Part shown: one piece after another, positions 19,088-30,799 of the stretch
How the letters are laid out: every line of letters starts with the position of its first letter
Numbering within the stretch: the first letter of the stretch is position 1
From: Aromatoleum aromaticum EbN1
GTDB lineage: Bacteria; Pseudomonadota; Gammaproteobacteria; Burkholderiales; Rhodocyclaceae
Reading direction: 5' to 3'
Assembly (NCBI RefSeq): GCF_000025965.1
Contig: NC_006513.1
Span: forward strand, 3,472,001-3,536,000
DNA: 64,000 bases
Notes under the pieces: model-generated
Database searches by the model: none
What the model was told of the DNA's origin: nothing
What the model saw: the letters and a program-made list of their open reading frames with translations, nothing else
Program-made: the position numbers and the translations under genes

Positions 19088-19332
19088 ATACCGTACCGAT
19101 AAGTCCCTGCAGTCTGCTGTGAAATATTTGCTTGCAAGGCATGTTTATGTTGATAACATCGCGCCCCATGCTTCGAAGAAGCCGCAGGGCCGCGCCCCCC
19201 AGGGCATTCCCGCCGATCCGGGAATTGTCGGGGCGGGAAGGCAAGGGCACAGACAGCAAGTAAACAAGCCAAAAACGAGAACCGCCTGATTTCCAGTCGC
19301 GTCAGCGACACAACACCCGCCCATCCAGAGAC
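19074..19332 (+). promoter_or_regulatory. Leader region of the tviB-type gene (repeat copy 2)
   Basis: About 245 bp without a gene, directly before the first O-antigen gene. It shares most of its sequence with 12747-13005, so the conserved block is probably the promoter/leader. TTGCTT followed 17 bp later by TGATAA (around 19128-19156) is a possible but weak promoter. No JUMPStart-type sequence was recognised. Confidence 0.5.
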
Positions 19333-20610
<1,278 letters not shown>

Positions 20611-20691
20611 TGCCCGGACCGCCTGGGAAACCTGCAATCCACTGAACTACGCCTCCCGGCTTGATTGTCCTCGAACGATTACACAAGTAAA

Positions 20692-20992
20692 ATGCCCAGC
20701 GTAAAAACACACGCCTGAATTCGACGGCTGGCTCAACAGCTTACGGGACCGCCCCACGCGCTTCCGGTTGCTGCGCCGGCTCGAAAAGGCGCAGCGCGGA
20801 CTGTTGGGCGACGTTGCTCCAGTTGGCGAAGGTGTTTTCGAGATGCGCGAGTTTTTTGGCCCCGGCTGGCGCATGTATTACATCCAGCGCGATGAAGTGC
20901 TGATCGTGATGCTGGGCGGCGGTGACAAGAGCAGCCAGGCAGCGGACATCGCCTCCGCCAAAGTCTTGGCGGCGACGTTAAAGGACGGATAA
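20692..20992 (+). pseudogene. HigB-type toxin with early frameshift
   Basis: From ATG 20692 the frame stops at 20716-20718. A one-base excess around 20710-20713 separates MPSVKT from PEFDGWLNSLRDRPTRF, which continues in the next frame as a normal Gp49/HigB-like toxin to 20992 (GDVAPVGEGVFEMREFFGPGWRMYY). Repairing one base would give a full ~100-residue toxin. The intact antitoxin follows after 3 bp. Confidence 0.75.
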
Positions 20993-20995
20993 GCC

Positions 20996-21298
20996 ATGAG
21001 CAAACCAGTGAAAATCAGCGACCTGCCCGAGTTCGACATGGCAGAGCACCTGAAGACCGATGTCGATGTTGCGGAATACCTGCGCCAGGTACTCGAAGAC
21101 GGCGAGCCTGGCGAACTTGCGGCTGCACTCGGTCACATCGCCAAAGCGCGCGGTATGAGCGAAATCGCCAAGGCCACCGGTATCAAGCGCGAAGCGCTTT
21201 ACAAGGCGCTTCGGCCGAATGCCCACCCGCGCCTCGAAACCGTCCAGCGCGTGTGCAAAGCGCTGGGGGTCAAGCTCACGGCGACGGTCGCCAACTAA
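20996..21298 (+). CDS. HigA-type antitoxin (addiction module antidote, HTH)
   Basis: 100 residues, same family as 12052-12354: DMAEHLKTDVDVAEYLRQVLED at the N terminus and a helix-turn-helix with SEIAKATGIKREALYKALR. The toxin gene before it is frameshifted, so this antitoxin appears to be kept without its toxin. It sits between tviB and the epimerase gene inside the polysaccharide locus. Confidence 0.88.
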   Translation: MSKPVKISDLPEFDMAEHLKTDVDVAEYLRQVLEDGEPGELAAALGHIAKARGMSEIAKATGIKREALYKALRPNAHPRLETVQRVCKALGVKLTATVAN

Positions 21299-21412
21299 GA
21301 TCCAGCGTCCATACAAGCGCCCATTGAAGGAGCGTCGGCGTTTCGCAGGCCGACACAACATTCCTACCCTCAACCCCTTGCCGGTGAAACCCCGGTACTC
21401 CCCACCAGCCCA

Positions 21413-22444
21413 ATGATCGCCTACCAAGCCCTGCAATCCATCCTCCGCGACGCCCCCAAGACCTGGCTCGTCACCGGCGTGGCCGGTTTCATCGGTTCGA
21501 ACCTGCTCGAAACCCTGCTCAAGCTCGACCAGCGCGTGGTGGGCCTCGACAACTTCGCCACCGGCCACGCGCGCAACCTCGACGAAGTGCAAACGCTGGT
21601 CACCGCCGAGCAATGGGCACGCTTTGCATTCGTCCGCGGCGACATCCGCCAACTGGACGACTGCCGCCGCGCCTGCGCAGGCGTCGACTACGTGCTGCAT
21701 CAGGCCGCGCTCGGTTCGGTGCCGCGCAGCCTCGATGACCCGATCACCAGCAACGCCACCAACATCGACGGCTTCCTCAACATGCTGGTCGCCGCGCGCG
21801 ACGCGGAGGTCAAGAGCTTTACCTACGCCGCCAGCAGTTCCACGTACGGCGACCATCCAAGCCTTCCAAAAGTCGAAGACCTTATCGGCAAACCGCTCTC
21901 ACCCTATGCCGTTACCAAGTACGTGAATGAGCTGTATGCGGATGTTTTCGCGCGCTGTTACGGGTTCAATACGATTGGCCTGCGTTACTTCAATGTCTTC
22001 GGCAAACGACAGGATCCCAACGGCGCCTACGCTGCTGTGATCCCGAAATGGACGACGGCGATGATTCAGGGCGAAGACGTCTTCATCAACGGCGACGGCG
22101 AGACGAGCCGCGACTTTTGCTTTGTCGACAACGCCGTACAGGCCAACCTGTTGGCAGCAACCACAGTCGATGACGCAGCACGGGACCAGATCTACAATGT
22201 CGCGGTCAGCGGTCGCACGACGCTCAATGAGCTCTACGGCTACCTGCAGGAGGCGCTCGGCCAGAACGGCGTCAACTATGACCGTACGCCGAAATACCGG
22301 GATTTCCGCGCCGGCGATGTGCGTCACTCCCAGGCGGACATCGACAAGGCGAACCGCTTGTTGGGCTACGCGCCCCAATTCGACATCCGCTCTGGCATCC
22401 AGGCAGTAATGCCCTGGTATATCGGCCTGATCGATCCGCGCTGA
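21413..22444 (+). CDS. tviC: UDP-GlcNAc(A) 4-epimerase (TviC/WbpP family)
   Basis: 343 residues, extended short-chain dehydrogenase. The NAD motif [15 protein letters not shown] is near residue 22; the catalytic triad appears as AASSSTYG and SPYAVTKY. The long N-terminal extension before the Rossmann fold is typical of TviC/WbpP, which interconvert UDP-GlcNAc(A) and UDP-GalNAc(A). It pairs functionally with TviB although a toxin-antitoxin remnant separates the two genes. Confidence 0.9.
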   Translation: MIAYQALQSILRDAPKTWLVTGVAGFIGSNLLETLLKLDQRVVGLDNFATGHARNLDEVQTLVTAEQWARFAFVRGDIRQLDDCRRACAGVDYVLHQAALGSVPRSLDDPITSNATNIDGFLNMLVAARDAEVKSFTYAASSSTYGDHPSLPKVEDLIGKPLSPYAVTKYVNELYADVFARCYGFNTIGLRYFNVFGKRQDPNGAYAAVIPKWTTAMIQGEDVFINGDGETSRDFCFVDNAVQANLLAATTVDDAARDQIYNVAVSGRTTLNELYGYLQEALGQNGVNYDRTPKYRDFRAGDVRHSQADIDKANRLLGYAPQFDIRSGIQAVMPWYIGLIDPR

Positions 22445-22503
22445 GCAACCGGAATCACCGGACCGGCTCCCCTGAAAGACGCGCATTACGGACCACAGGC
22501 TAC

Positions 22504-23079
22504 ATGCAACCTATAAGACGCTTCTGCATCGCAATCTCGACACTGATCGATCGTTCTGCCGGGGCCCTCAAGTCCGTACTCGCCAAGGTTTATCGGCATC
22601 GTTTCCACCAGTCCGGGCGCAATCTCTCGTTCGACCCACTTGGGGTCTACTCGTACGACAACATCACCATCGGAAACAATGTCAACCTGGGTTATCGGCC
22701 GATCCTGATCGCGAGCCGCTCGCAAATCGTGATCGGCGACAACGTCATGTTCGGCCCCGAAGTGACCATTCGCGGCGGCAACCATCGGACCGACATTATT
22801 GGCCGGTACATGATTGACATCAGGGACAACGAAAAGCGGCCTTCCGAGGACCCGGGCGTAGTGATCGAGAATGATGTCTGGATCGGAACACGCGCCGTCG
22901 TCCTGGCTGGCGTCACCATCGGCAAAGGGGCCATCGTCGCGGCGGGCGCCGTCGTTACGAAATCCGTCCCGCCCTATGCTATCGCAGGCGGCAACCCGGC
23001 AAAAATCATCCGTATGCGCTGGGCCGCAGACGAAATCGCCGAGCACGAGCGATTGCTGGCAATGCGCACGAATTCATGA
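22504..23079 (+). CDS. Hexapeptide-repeat acyltransferase
   Basis: 191 residues with left-handed beta-helix repeats ([54 protein letters not shown]). The family O-acetylates sugars; the fold resembles WbbJ/maltose acetyltransferase-type enzymes. The final helix ends overlapping the flippase gene start by 4 bp, so it is translationally coupled to it. The acceptor sugar cannot be told. Confidence 0.85.
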   Translation: MQPIRRFCIAISTLIDRSAGALKSVLAKVYRHRFHQSGRNLSFDPLGVYSYDNITIGNNVNLGYRPILIASRSQIVIGDNVMFGPEVTIRGGNHRTDIIGRYMIDIRDNEKRPSEDPGVVIENDVWIGTRAVVLAGVTIGKGAIVAAGAVVTKSVPPYAIAGGNPAKIIRMRWAADEIAEHERLLAMRTNS

Positions 23080-24401
23080 GTCACGCCGCACCCCCACGGA
23101 CCCGGAATCGCGGAATCGTCACCGGCGTCCTAAGCGGACTTCTTGGTCGCTGCGCGTCCCTCCTCGCACCCTTCATTGTGATGCCTGAACTCCTCCGCTA
23201 CCTTGGGGACGAACATTTCGGCATCTGGATGACTGCGGTCTCTATTACGAGCATGGCGATGTTCGTCGACTTCGGCATCGGCAACGGTTTGCTGACGCGA
23301 CTTTCGCGAGCCTATGGCGCCAGCGACTTTAGCACCATGCGCGCCTATATCGCGAGCGGCTATGCCGCCCTCGCGCTCATTGCAGTGTTGATGCTGGCGA
23401 TACTCGGGATCGTTACTGCCACTGCGAACTACGGTGTGGAGACCGGCGCCGGCTTCCTTCACAATCCTGAGTCGCTGAACATCCTCGTCGTGTGTCTCGC
23501 CGCGTTCTTGATCGCAATACCGGTGTCGGTCATTCAGCGCGTCATGCTCGCCTGTCAGAAAAGCGCCTTGAGCAACCTGTGGCAGATCCTCGCAAGCGTC
23601 CTGTCGGTATTGCTGTGTCTGCTCGCCATTCGCGCCTCGTTCTCCCCTTGGGAAGTCATCGCCGCTTACTCGCTCCCCCCGGTGCTCGCGATGCTGCTCT
23701 CCTCGGTATTTTTTTTCCGCACGCACCCCGGTCTACGTCCGCGCCTGGCAAGCTTTTCGCCCCATTACGCCAAAGACCTGCTGAAACTCGGCTCGCGCTT
23801 TCTCGCACTGTCGGTTATTACGTCAGTCGCGATGAATGCCGATAACCTGATCATCGCTCAGCAACTGGGCCCCAAGGCCGTTACGGATTACGCCGTGCCG
23901 GCCAAGTTGGCCTCCCTTCTCGGCCTGCTCGTGACCACCCTGTTTTTGCCCCTCTGGGCTGCAAATGGCGAAGCCATGGTCCGCAAGGACTACGCCTGGA
24001 TCCACAAGACCACCCGGAAAATGAGCATCCTTGGCGGAAGCGCCGTGTTTGCGGCCGGAATTTTCCTCGTGGGCTTCGGAAACATCATCGCAACCCTATG
24101 GATGAGCAGGGAGTTTCCAGACCTTCCCGGTATCGTCGCCGCCCTGGCAGCTTTCTCTGTGCTGCAGGCAATTGCCGCCCCCTTCAACATGCTCCTGAAT
24201 AGCGCAAGCAAGGTGACCATTCAGATTGCCGCATGGACTGTTTTCCTCGTGACCTCTGTCGCTGGAAAATTCCTGCTCCTGAATCTTCTCGCGCAAGTCT
24301 GGGTTATACCTGTCGTCAGCGTGCTCGCGTACCTGCTCTTCATTCTTCCCGCAATCATTGCAAGTGCTGCAAAGATCTACAGTCATGCTACAACTCCTTA
24401 A
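23076..24401 (+). CDS. wzx: O-antigen/polysaccharide flippase (Wzx-like)
   Basis: 441 residues with about 12-14 hydrophobic segments spread over the whole length, typical of MATE-like polysaccharide flippases that move undecaprenyl-linked repeat units across the inner membrane. The N-terminal region [23 protein letters not shown] fits the family in position (split: [20 protein letters not shown]). It overlaps genes on both sides (4 and 17 bp). It works with the Wzy polymerase at 26122. Confidence 0.85.
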   Translation: MSHAAPPRTRNRGIVTGVLSGLLGRCASLLAPFIVMPELLRYLGDEHFGIWMTAVSITSMAMFVDFGIGNGLLTRLSRAYGASDFSTMRAYIASGYAALALIAVLMLAILGIVTATANYGVETGAGFLHNPESLNILVVCLAAFLIAIPVSVIQRVMLACQKSALSNLWQILASVLSVLLCLLAIRASFSPWEVIAAYSLPPVLAMLLSSVFFFRTHPGLRPRLASFSPHYAKDLLKLGSRFLALSVITSVAMNADNLIIAQQLGPKAVTDYAVPAKLASLLGLLVTTLFLPLWAANGEAMVRKDYAWIHKTTRKMSILGGSAVFAAGIFLVGFGNIIATLWMSREFPDLPGIVAALAAFSVLQAIAAPFNMLLNSASKVTIQIAAWTVFLVTSVAGKFLLLNLLAQVWVIPVVSVLAYLLFILPAIIASAAKIYSHATTP

Positions 24402-24933
24402 ATCGCTCATTCGCTCGCTCCGCGATCGCGTCTTCGCCGCGCGCGACCCTATTGGCTTCGCGCGCTCACTCGGGGTCAGGGTTGGCAAGAACGTGCGCTT
24501 TTACGGCGTGTCGCGGGCAATGTTTGGGTCAGAACCATGGATGATTTCCATTGGGAACGACTGCTACATAACCGCCGGCGTACAGTTCATCAATCACGAC
24601 GGCGGCACCCTGATCCTGCGCAAGGAAGAGCCAACCTTGGAGTGGACCGCGCCGATCTCCATTGGCAATGACGTTTATATTGGTGTCCGTACAATCATTT
24701 TGCCAAACGTTCGTATTGGCAATCGCTGCATCGTCGGCGCGGGATCAATCGTTTCTCGGAGCATCCCGGACAATTCAGTCTACGCGGGAATCCCTGCGCG
24801 CTTCATCTGCAGCACCGACGACTATCTCGCCAAGATGAAAGCTAAGTCGCTGGCATGCGGACACTTGCCGGGAAATCAAAAGGCTGAAGTAATAAAACAA
24901 ATCTACCGCGACCGTGGCTGGTTCGCAAAATAA
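24385..24933 (+). CDS. Hexapeptide-repeat acyltransferase
   Basis: 182 residues from ATG 24385, which overlaps the end of wzx by 17 bp. It contains beta-helix repeats: [41 protein letters not shown] (within two lines of the protein) and a final PARFI loop typical of colanic-acid/WcaF-like acetyltransferases. A longer frame opens at 24358 but lies inside wzx. It probably O-acetylates a sugar of the repeat unit. Confidence 0.85.
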   Translation: MLQLLKSLIRSLRDRVFAARDPIGFARSLGVRVGKNVRFYGVSRAMFGSEPWMISIGNDCYITAGVQFINHDGGTLILRKEEPTLEWTAPISIGNDVYIGVRTIILPNVRIGNRCIVGAGSIVSRSIPDNSVYAGIPARFICSTDDYLAKMKAKSLACGHLPGNQKAEVIKQIYRDRGWFAK

Positions 24934-24947
24934 ATAGCGTAGTTAAA

Positions 24948-26120
24948 ATGCTGATAGTCTACGTCGGACCATTTTCATTCCCATCCTCCAGCGCAAACTC
25001 TCTTAGGGTGCGTGGCATGGCAGAAGCTCTTATCCTCGCTGGACATCAAGTTCACATCTGCCCGGGCATTACCGAAACAGGCGCCACAAACGATCAGCCC
25101 CTACCAGATGGAATCGATGTTAACAGAGTCGATGAATACTCTTTTGGCACTTTTTCTGCCGCCCCGAAAGGCCTGCGCGGATTGTTCCTGGGTGATAATA
25201 CGGTTCGCTGGCTTGAATCACTTCCATACAAACCGGATGCAGTCATTCTTTATGGTACTCACCTCGGATACCTTTCTCGTCTTCTAGGTTATTGTCGTCA
25301 GCAGAATATCCGCCTTCTCCTCGATATCGTCGAATGGTATGACCCTCGGCACCTGCCCGGCGGGTTTCTGGGTCCAGTTTCTATCTGCCATGAATATAGC
25401 ATGCGCTATCTTGCTCGAAAGGCGGACGGAATCTTTGTCATCAGCCGCTATCTGGAAGAGCATTTCGACCTCCAGGGTTGCAGGACTCTGCGGGTTCCAC
25501 CCATGTTTTCAGGCGCCTCTGCACGCCCTGAACAGTTTCGGACCTCCAATCACATTCTGAACCTTTGCTATGTTGGTTCCCCAGGAAAGAAGGAAGACTT
25601 CGATACCCTGTTCTGTGGGCTTCAACTTGCGCGTGATGCTGGTGCCAAATTCTGCGTACATGTTGTCGGGCTTACCGAGCAGGAATTTATTGCGTCGTAC
25701 CCCACAGTTGACCTGTCGATACTTTCGCGGACCGGGTCCGTCCAATTTTATGGTCGTCTCCAAAATGTTTTCGCGAAGCAAGTCGTCGCATCTTGCGATT
25801 TCATGATTCTTCTTAGACGAGATCTCAGGTTCTCTCGAGCGGGGTTCCCTTCAAAGGTGGCAGAGAGTCTCTGCCTAGGAACCCCGGTTATGGCCAACCT
25901 GTCCAGCAATTTGGCGGACTACTTGACACACGGACAAAATTCTCTAGTCATTGATTCATTGGAACCATTGGCCCTTTCAAAGTGCATTCTCAGAGCCGCA
26001 TCGATGAATGATAATGAATTAGCTTCGATGCACCGTCATGCATCAATATCTGCAAATACTTACTTCACCCCAAGAAGTCACTCAGAAGCCATGAGTGCTT
26101 TCGCCAGTAGAGTCTTCTAA
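24948..26120 (+). CDS. Glycosyltransferase, GT4-like
   Basis: 390 residues with a two-domain GT-B layout: LIVYVGPFSFPSSSANSLR at the N terminus and, in the C-terminal half, PSKVAESLCLGTPVMANLSS, the nucleotide-sugar-binding region of GT4-type enzymes. Base composition drops in this gene compared with upstream ones, suggesting separate origin. The donor cannot be told from sequence. Confidence 0.8.
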   Translation: MLIVYVGPFSFPSSSANSLRVRGMAEALILAGHQVHICPGITETGATNDQPLPDGIDVNRVDEYSFGTFSAAPKGLRGLFLGDNTVRWLESLPYKPDAVILYGTHLGYLSRLLGYCRQQNIRLLLDIVEWYDPRHLPGGFLGPVSICHEYSMRYLARKADGIFVISRYLEEHFDLQGCRTLRVPPMFSGASARPEQFRTSNHILNLCYVGSPGKKEDFDTLFCGLQLARDAGAKFCVHVVGLTEQEFIASYPTVDLSILSRTGSVQFYGRLQNVFAKQVVASCDFMILLRRDLRFSRAGFPSKVAESLCLGTPVMANLSSNLADYLTHGQNSLVIDSLEPLALSKCILRAASMNDNELASMHRHASISANTYFTPRSHSEAMSAFASRVF

Positions 26121-26121
26121 A

Positions 26122-27447
26122 ATGCTTTCACCAATCCCAAGGCGAACTCAGTTTTTACCAATTCGCATTTCCATAGTGTACCTCTTTAGTACGTTTTTTA
26201 TTTTCCTGAGTAGTAATTTACTAGAGAAAGTAGAAAGCATCTCCATGCTTTCATTATACGTAATTTCCGTATATTTATTTCTTTATATTGGATATGCGTT
26301 TGGTGTCTCGACAAAAAGAAATAAATATCTCGCCACGACAGAGCCCACACAAAAGCAATTGACGCGCATAAAGCGATTGCTGCTTATTGGTATGTTGTAT
26401 TTATTAGCATGGGGAATTAACCAAATCGTTGATTTTGGCGGAAATAGCGTTTCTCAAGTATTGAATACGATTTCAAATCCCGGTGCAGCCTATAGCGCAA
26501 AATTTGAAGTTTATGAACGACGCGTTGCGACGGGAGAAGTTAATAGGCTAACTCAGCTTCTTATTATTTTCAGTGTATTTTATGCTGCGTTTATTCCAAC
26601 ATTGGTTGTTTATTGGCGCTACCTAAATAGACATATACGTACTTTATCGATCGCATCGATCATAATATATATCTTGAGTTTTCTATTTATCGGAACACAA
26701 AAGGGCATCGGTGATGTATTTATCCATATACTAGCTGGAGCCCTAATATTATCCGGAATGCAACTCCTCAAAATCGACAGGCGCCAAAAGATCAAACTGG
26801 CAAGAGCAGGCGCGATTCTGCTAGCGCTGGTGTTTTCCTACATGGCATTCAATCAATCATCGAGAGCCGAGGAGTTTGGGCTGACGACAACGCTTATGGC
26901 AGGAGATGTCTCAAATACTTGGATATCTCATATCTTTGGACGGGATGCTGCGCTTGGGATATACACGATAATTGGATATCCGAGCCACGGCTACCTCGGC
27001 CTATCATACAATCTGAGCACGGATTTTGAATTTTCTTATGGTGCGGGACTATCACAAGCACTTGAATCTTATCGTTATCAATTTTTTGGCGGCACTCAAA
27101 ATTTTTTATTGACCTACCCTTTTCGTACTGAGGCAATCACAGGGTGGCCTGCGGGTATGTATTGGTCGACGGCCTTCCCATGGTTTGCATCAGACGTAAC
27201 ATTTCCAGGAACGGTAGCCCTGATGTTCGTCGCTGGATTTTATTTTTCTCGCGTTTGGCTTAATTGCCTAACCCGACGGGATATTCTATCGTTTGCAATG
27301 CTCGGACAATTATTGACGTTTATTGCTTTTCTGCCGGCAAACAATCAGGTTCTCATGCAACGTCAGGGGCTTTGGGCAGTAGCTACACTCATCGCCATCA
27401 ATATTTTCAGGAAGCTAACTCACACCGGCTCTCCAAACAGAAGATGA
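26122..27447 (+). CDS. wzy: O-antigen polymerase (Wzy-like)
   Basis: 441 residues from ATG 26122, one base after the previous stop; GTG 26095 in the same frame would overlap that gene. About 10-12 hydrophobic helices and one large periplasmic loop (~residues 230-340) fit Wzy, which joins repeat units on the periplasmic side. The gene is clearly AT-rich with many TTA, ATA and AAA codons unlike the core genes, a common sign of transfer in wzy. Its end overlaps the next gene by 4 bp. Confidence 0.82.
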   Translation: MLSPIPRRTQFLPIRISIVYLFSTFFIFLSSNLLEKVESISMLSLYVISVYLFLYIGYAFGVSTKRNKYLATTEPTQKQLTRIKRLLLIGMLYLLAWGINQIVDFGGNSVSQVLNTISNPGAAYSAKFEVYERRVATGEVNRLTQLLIIFSVFYAAFIPTLVVYWRYLNRHIRTLSIASIIIYILSFLFIGTQKGIGDVFIHILAGALILSGMQLLKIDRRQKIKLARAGAILLALVFSYMAFNQSSRAEEFGLTTTLMAGDVSNTWISHIFGRDAALGIYTIIGYPSHGYLGLSYNLSTDFEFSYGAGLSQALESYRYQFFGGTQNFLLTYPFRTEAITGWPAGMYWSTAFPWFASDVTFPGTVALMFVAGFYFSRVWLNCLTRRDILSFAMLGQLLTFIAFLPANNQVLMQRQGLWAVATLIAINIFRKLTHTGSPNRR

Positions 27448-28520
27448 ACACTCGGATTATTCAGCACTGTTTCGGAAAACCGGCGAGCGGGGGACCCATA
27501 GTCGCCCTTGAGCGCTTGCTGGCGCATTCCTCCGTACCATACGGCGTGATCCGACAGACCGAGCCCGCGGGCGGGCTCAATGTCGCCCTCATTCGGCGCT
27601 TCGTACGCGAGCTTCGGCAACAGCAGCCCCAACTCGTACATGTGCGTGGACTCGGCAATGAAGGATTTCACGCCGCACTGGCAGCTCGGCTTGCCGGTGT
27701 TCCGAAAATTCTCGTTTCCGTCCACGGCACGCAACGTGACCTTCGCCACCCGGGAAACCCGCTGCGACACTGGGTTGTCAAGTCGATTCTTGAACCATTG
27801 ACGCTGGTCATGGCCACGCACGTTGCGACAGTTTGCGAGTTCGCCGCCCAGCGTAGCTTCATACGTCCATTCATCGGCAAGCTGGTCGGTGTCGTACCGA
27901 ATGGCGTCGAACTTCCAAACCTGTCGCGCCCGGAAGAGCCGGATTTTCGCGCACGCTGGGGAATCCCCGCCGACCTTCCTCTGGCAGTCTGCGTCTCGCG
28001 CATCACCGAGGAAAAGGGCTATCTCACTCTGGCGAGCGCATTGCGCATTCTCGACGCCGAGTGCCGGCTTGCACTGCTGGTGGTGGGCGGTGGCGATGAG
28101 TCGAAGCACATTCGGAATCAGTTTTCCGGTCTCGCCAACATCGTTGTGCGTTTTGTCGGTCATCAGCACGATGTCGGCAGTTTTCTCGCCGCCAGCGATC
28201 TTTTCCTGTTTCCTTCACTGCATGAAAATCTGTCCAACGCATTAATTGAGGCCATGGCCCACGGCCTGCCGGCGATTGCGACCGATGTCGGCGGGAACAC
28301 TGAAGTCGTTGCACGTGGGGGCGGCATTCTTGTCCCACCGGGTAACGCGATCGAACTTGCCACGGCGATCGCACGCTTGTTACGGGAACCCGATTTCTGT
28401 ATGGAGTTGGCGCAGCAGGCTCGAGAAAATATCCGAGCGCATTATTCCGTGGAGCGAATGGTTTCGGATTGGCAAGGGCTGTATGAGCGCATCCTGAAGG
28501 ACGATCATGGCCGTGCCTAA
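27444..28520 (+). CDS. Glycosyltransferase family 4
   Basis: 358 residues. The C-terminal domain holds the GT4 signature LHENLSNALIEAMAHGLPAI followed by DVGGNTEVV, and the middle VCVSRITEEKGYLTLASA. The start ATG overlaps the wzy stop (ATGA). The frame is open upstream to 27264 but only inside wzy. It is GC-rich again, unlike wzy. Confidence 0.87.
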   Translation: MNTRIIQHCFGKPASGGPIVALERLLAHSSVPYGVIRQTEPAGGLNVALIRRFVRELRQQQPQLVHVRGLGNEGFHAALAARLAGVPKILVSVHGTQRDLRHPGNPLRHWVVKSILEPLTLVMATHVATVCEFAAQRSFIRPFIGKLVGVVPNGVELPNLSRPEEPDFRARWGIPADLPLAVCVSRITEEKGYLTLASALRILDAECRLALLVVGGGDESKHIRNQFSGLANIVVRFVGHQHDVGSFLAASDLFLFPSLHENLSNALIEAMAHGLPAIATDVGGNTEVVARGGGILVPPGNAIELATAIARLLREPDFCMELAQQARENIRAHYSVERMVSDWQGLYERILKDDHGRA

Positions 28521-29724
28521 TATCCTTCTTCTCGGCTTTACCGTGCCGGATCCAGTCGCACGCAAGCTGTTTGCGCTTGATCCGAGCCCCGCCGTCCAGA
28601 CCCACAAGTTTGCCTGGAGTCTCGCCCGCACCTTGCAGCACGGCTTCGGCAAGTTGGTGCTGGCTTCGGCGTGTCCGATACAGAACTATCCAACTGCGCG
28701 ACGGGTTTTCTTTCAGGGCGGACGCTTCGATGTCGGCGGTACGCAGGGGGTCTTTCTCGGATTCGTGAACCTTCTGGTGCTCAAACATCTGACGCGCTTC
28801 GCTGCATGTTTGCTTACCCTTCCGCGCCTCCTGCGAAGTCAGCGCGTCGACTGGCTGTTCGTCCATGGGATCCATACACCGTTCCTGTTGTTCGGGATCC
28901 TTGCACGCCTAACAGGACGTAAGCTCGCCGTTGTGCTTACTGACCCCCCAGGTGTGGTCTTGGCCACAGACAGCCGAATCGCTCGCGCTCTCAAACGCCT
29001 GGATGTCTGGCTAGTGAGCCGCGCGCTGCGTCACGCCGATGCTGTCATTGCACTTGCCCCGGAATTGGTCCGGCGTCTGGCCATAGCAAAACCAGCTCTG
29101 GTATTTCCGGGCATTCTTGATTCATCCCTTGTAGCTGATGGCGCGGTAAATCGCTTTTGTGCTGAGTCGACTGGAACATTCACCATTGTCTACGCTGGCG
29201 GCTTGAACCGTGCGTACGGGGTGGATCGACTATTGGATGCGATTCTGGGTATCGATGACGTTCCCGTACGTCTTAAACTATTCGGGCGCGGCGATCAGGA
29301 ATCGCGAATTCGCGATCTTGCCGCTAGCGATTCGCGGATCGAGTACGGGGGCTTTGTTGGTAACGAGGTCCTTCAGCCCGAACTTCACGCGGCAGATCTA
29401 CTCATTAATCCCCGTCCAACTGAAGAGGCATTCGCAGCAATGTCTTTTCCGTCGAAACTGATTGAATATCTCGCCACCGGGCGCCCCATCTTGACAACCC
29501 GGATTGTGAGCATTCCGGAAAATTATCAGCCTTACTTCAATTTTATTGATGATGAATCGGCATTCGGCATTCGTCGAGCGGTGCTTGACATGATTCGGAT
29601 GCCGGCAGATCAGCGTGATCTTCAGGGATTGTATGGTCAGAAATTTATCTACAATGAGGCTTCAGAGGCGGCTGTCGGTTCCAAGATCGTTCAATTTATT
29701 CAATATGTAAGTTCGTTACGCTAA
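28507..29724 (+). CDS. Glycosyltransferase, GT-B type
   Basis: 405 residues. It has an N-terminal acceptor-binding domain and a C-terminal domain with IVYAGGLNRAYGVDRLLDAI and FPSKLIEYLATGRPILTTR, as in GT4-like enzymes. It starts 14 bp inside the end of the previous glycosyltransferase gene, so the two are coupled. The donor is unknown. Confidence 0.82.
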   Translation: MAVPNILLLGFTVPDPVARKLFALDPSPAVQTHKFAWSLARTLQHGFGKLVLASACPIQNYPTARRVFFQGGRFDVGGTQGVFLGFVNLLVLKHLTRFAACLLTLPRLLRSQRVDWLFVHGIHTPFLLFGILARLTGRKLAVVLTDPPGVVLATDSRIARALKRLDVWLVSRALRHADAVIALAPELVRRLAIAKPALVFPGILDSSLVADGAVNRFCAESTGTFTIVYAGGLNRAYGVDRLLDAILGIDDVPVRLKLFGRGDQESRIRDLAASDSRIEYGGFVGNEVLQPELHAADLLINPRPTEEAFAAMSFPSKLIEYLATGRPILTTRIVSIPENYQPYFNFIDDESAFGIRRAVLDMIRMPADQRDLQGLYGQKFIYNEASEAAVGSKIVQFIQYVSSLR

Positions 29725-29751
29725 AATTTATGTTTTTATAAGGAAGTAATA

Positions 29752-30795
29752 ATGTTTGCGGGAAAAATCCTCCTTATCACGGGCGGCACCGGTTCCTTTG
29801 GTAACGCTGTGCTTAAGCGTTTTTTGAATACTGGTATCGCCGAAATCCGCATCTTCAGCCGCGACGAAAAAAAGCAGGACGACATGCGCAAGCGTTACAA
29901 CAACGCGAAGCTGAAGTTCTACATCGGCGACGTGCGCGACGAGCGCAGCGTGGCCGGCGTAATGCGCGGCGTAGACTACGTGTTCCACGCCGCCGCGCTG
30001 AAGCAGGTGCCGTCGTGCGAGTTCCACCCGATGCAGGCGGTGCGCACGAACGTGTTGGGCACCGAGAACGTCCTCGGCGCCGCGATCACGGCTGGGGTGA
30101 AGCGGGTGGTGGTGCTGAGCACCGACAAGGCGGTGTACCCGATCAACGCCATGGGCATCAGCAAGGCGATGATGGAAAAGGTGATGGTCGCCGCCAGCCG
30201 CAATCTGGAAGGCACGGGCACGGTGATCTGCGGCACGCGCTACGGCAACGTGATGGCGTCGCGCGGGTCGGTGATTCCGCTGTTCGTGCAGCAGGTGCTG
30301 GAAGGCAAGCAGATTACGGTTACCGATCCGTCGATGACGCGCTTCATGATGACGCTGGCCGATGCGGTGGACCTGGTGCTGTACGCCTTCGAGCATGGCA
30401 ACAACGGTGACATCTTCGTGCAGAAGGCACCGGCGGCGACGGTGGAGGTGCTGACGCGGGCGATCCTGGAGCTGATGGACAAGCTGAATCACCCGGTCGC
30501 GGTGATCGGCAGCCGCCACGGCGAAAAGCTTTACGAATCGCTGCTGACCCGGGAAGAGCGTGCCTGCGCCGAGGACAGGGGCGACTACTTCCGCGTGCCG
30601 CCCGACGGGCGCGACCTGAACTATGCGAAGTTCGTCGAGGAGGGCGAACAGCGCATCACCCAGGCGCTGCACGGCGAGGAGTACAACTCGCACAATACGA
30701 CGCGGCTGGACGTGGAAGGCATGAAGACGCTGCTGCTGAAGCTCGACTTCATGCAGCGCATCGCGCGCGGCGAACGCGTCGATCCGCAGGACTGA
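29752..30795 (+). CDS. capE: UDP-GlcNAc 4,6-dehydratase/5-epimerase (CapE/FnlA/WbjB)
   Basis: 347 residues. It starts the conversion of UDP-GlcNAc to UDP-L-FucNAc. TGGTGSFGNAVLKRFL is the NAD motif (~10-25), and STDKAVYPINAMGISKAMME carries the catalytic Met/Lys that replace the usual Tyr/Lys of the short-chain dehydrogenases. The start follows AAGGAAG. CapF and the WecB-type epimerase downstream complete the pathway, but an Abi gene splits them. Confidence 0.92.
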   Translation: MFAGKILLITGGTGSFGNAVLKRFLNTGIAEIRIFSRDEKKQDDMRKRYNNAKLKFYIGDVRDERSVAGVMRGVDYVFHAAALKQVPSCEFHPMQAVRTNVLGTENVLGAAITAGVKRVVVLSTDKAVYPINAMGISKAMMEKVMVAASRNLEGTGTVICGTRYGNVMASRGSVIPLFVQQVLEGKQITVTDPSMTRFMMTLADAVDLVLYAFEHGNNGDIFVQKAPAATVEVLTRAILELMDKLNHPVAVIGSRHGEKLYESLLTREERACAEDRGDYFRVPPDGRDLNYAKFVEEGEQRITQALHGEEYNSHNTTRLDVEGMKTLLLKLDFMQRIARGERVDPQD

Positions 30796-30799
30796 ACCG

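Noticed and set aside
19088-19332. Riboswitch in the tviB leader
   Set aside because: The leader is conserved with the copy at 12747, but I could not see a known riboswitch core or a convincing expression platform.
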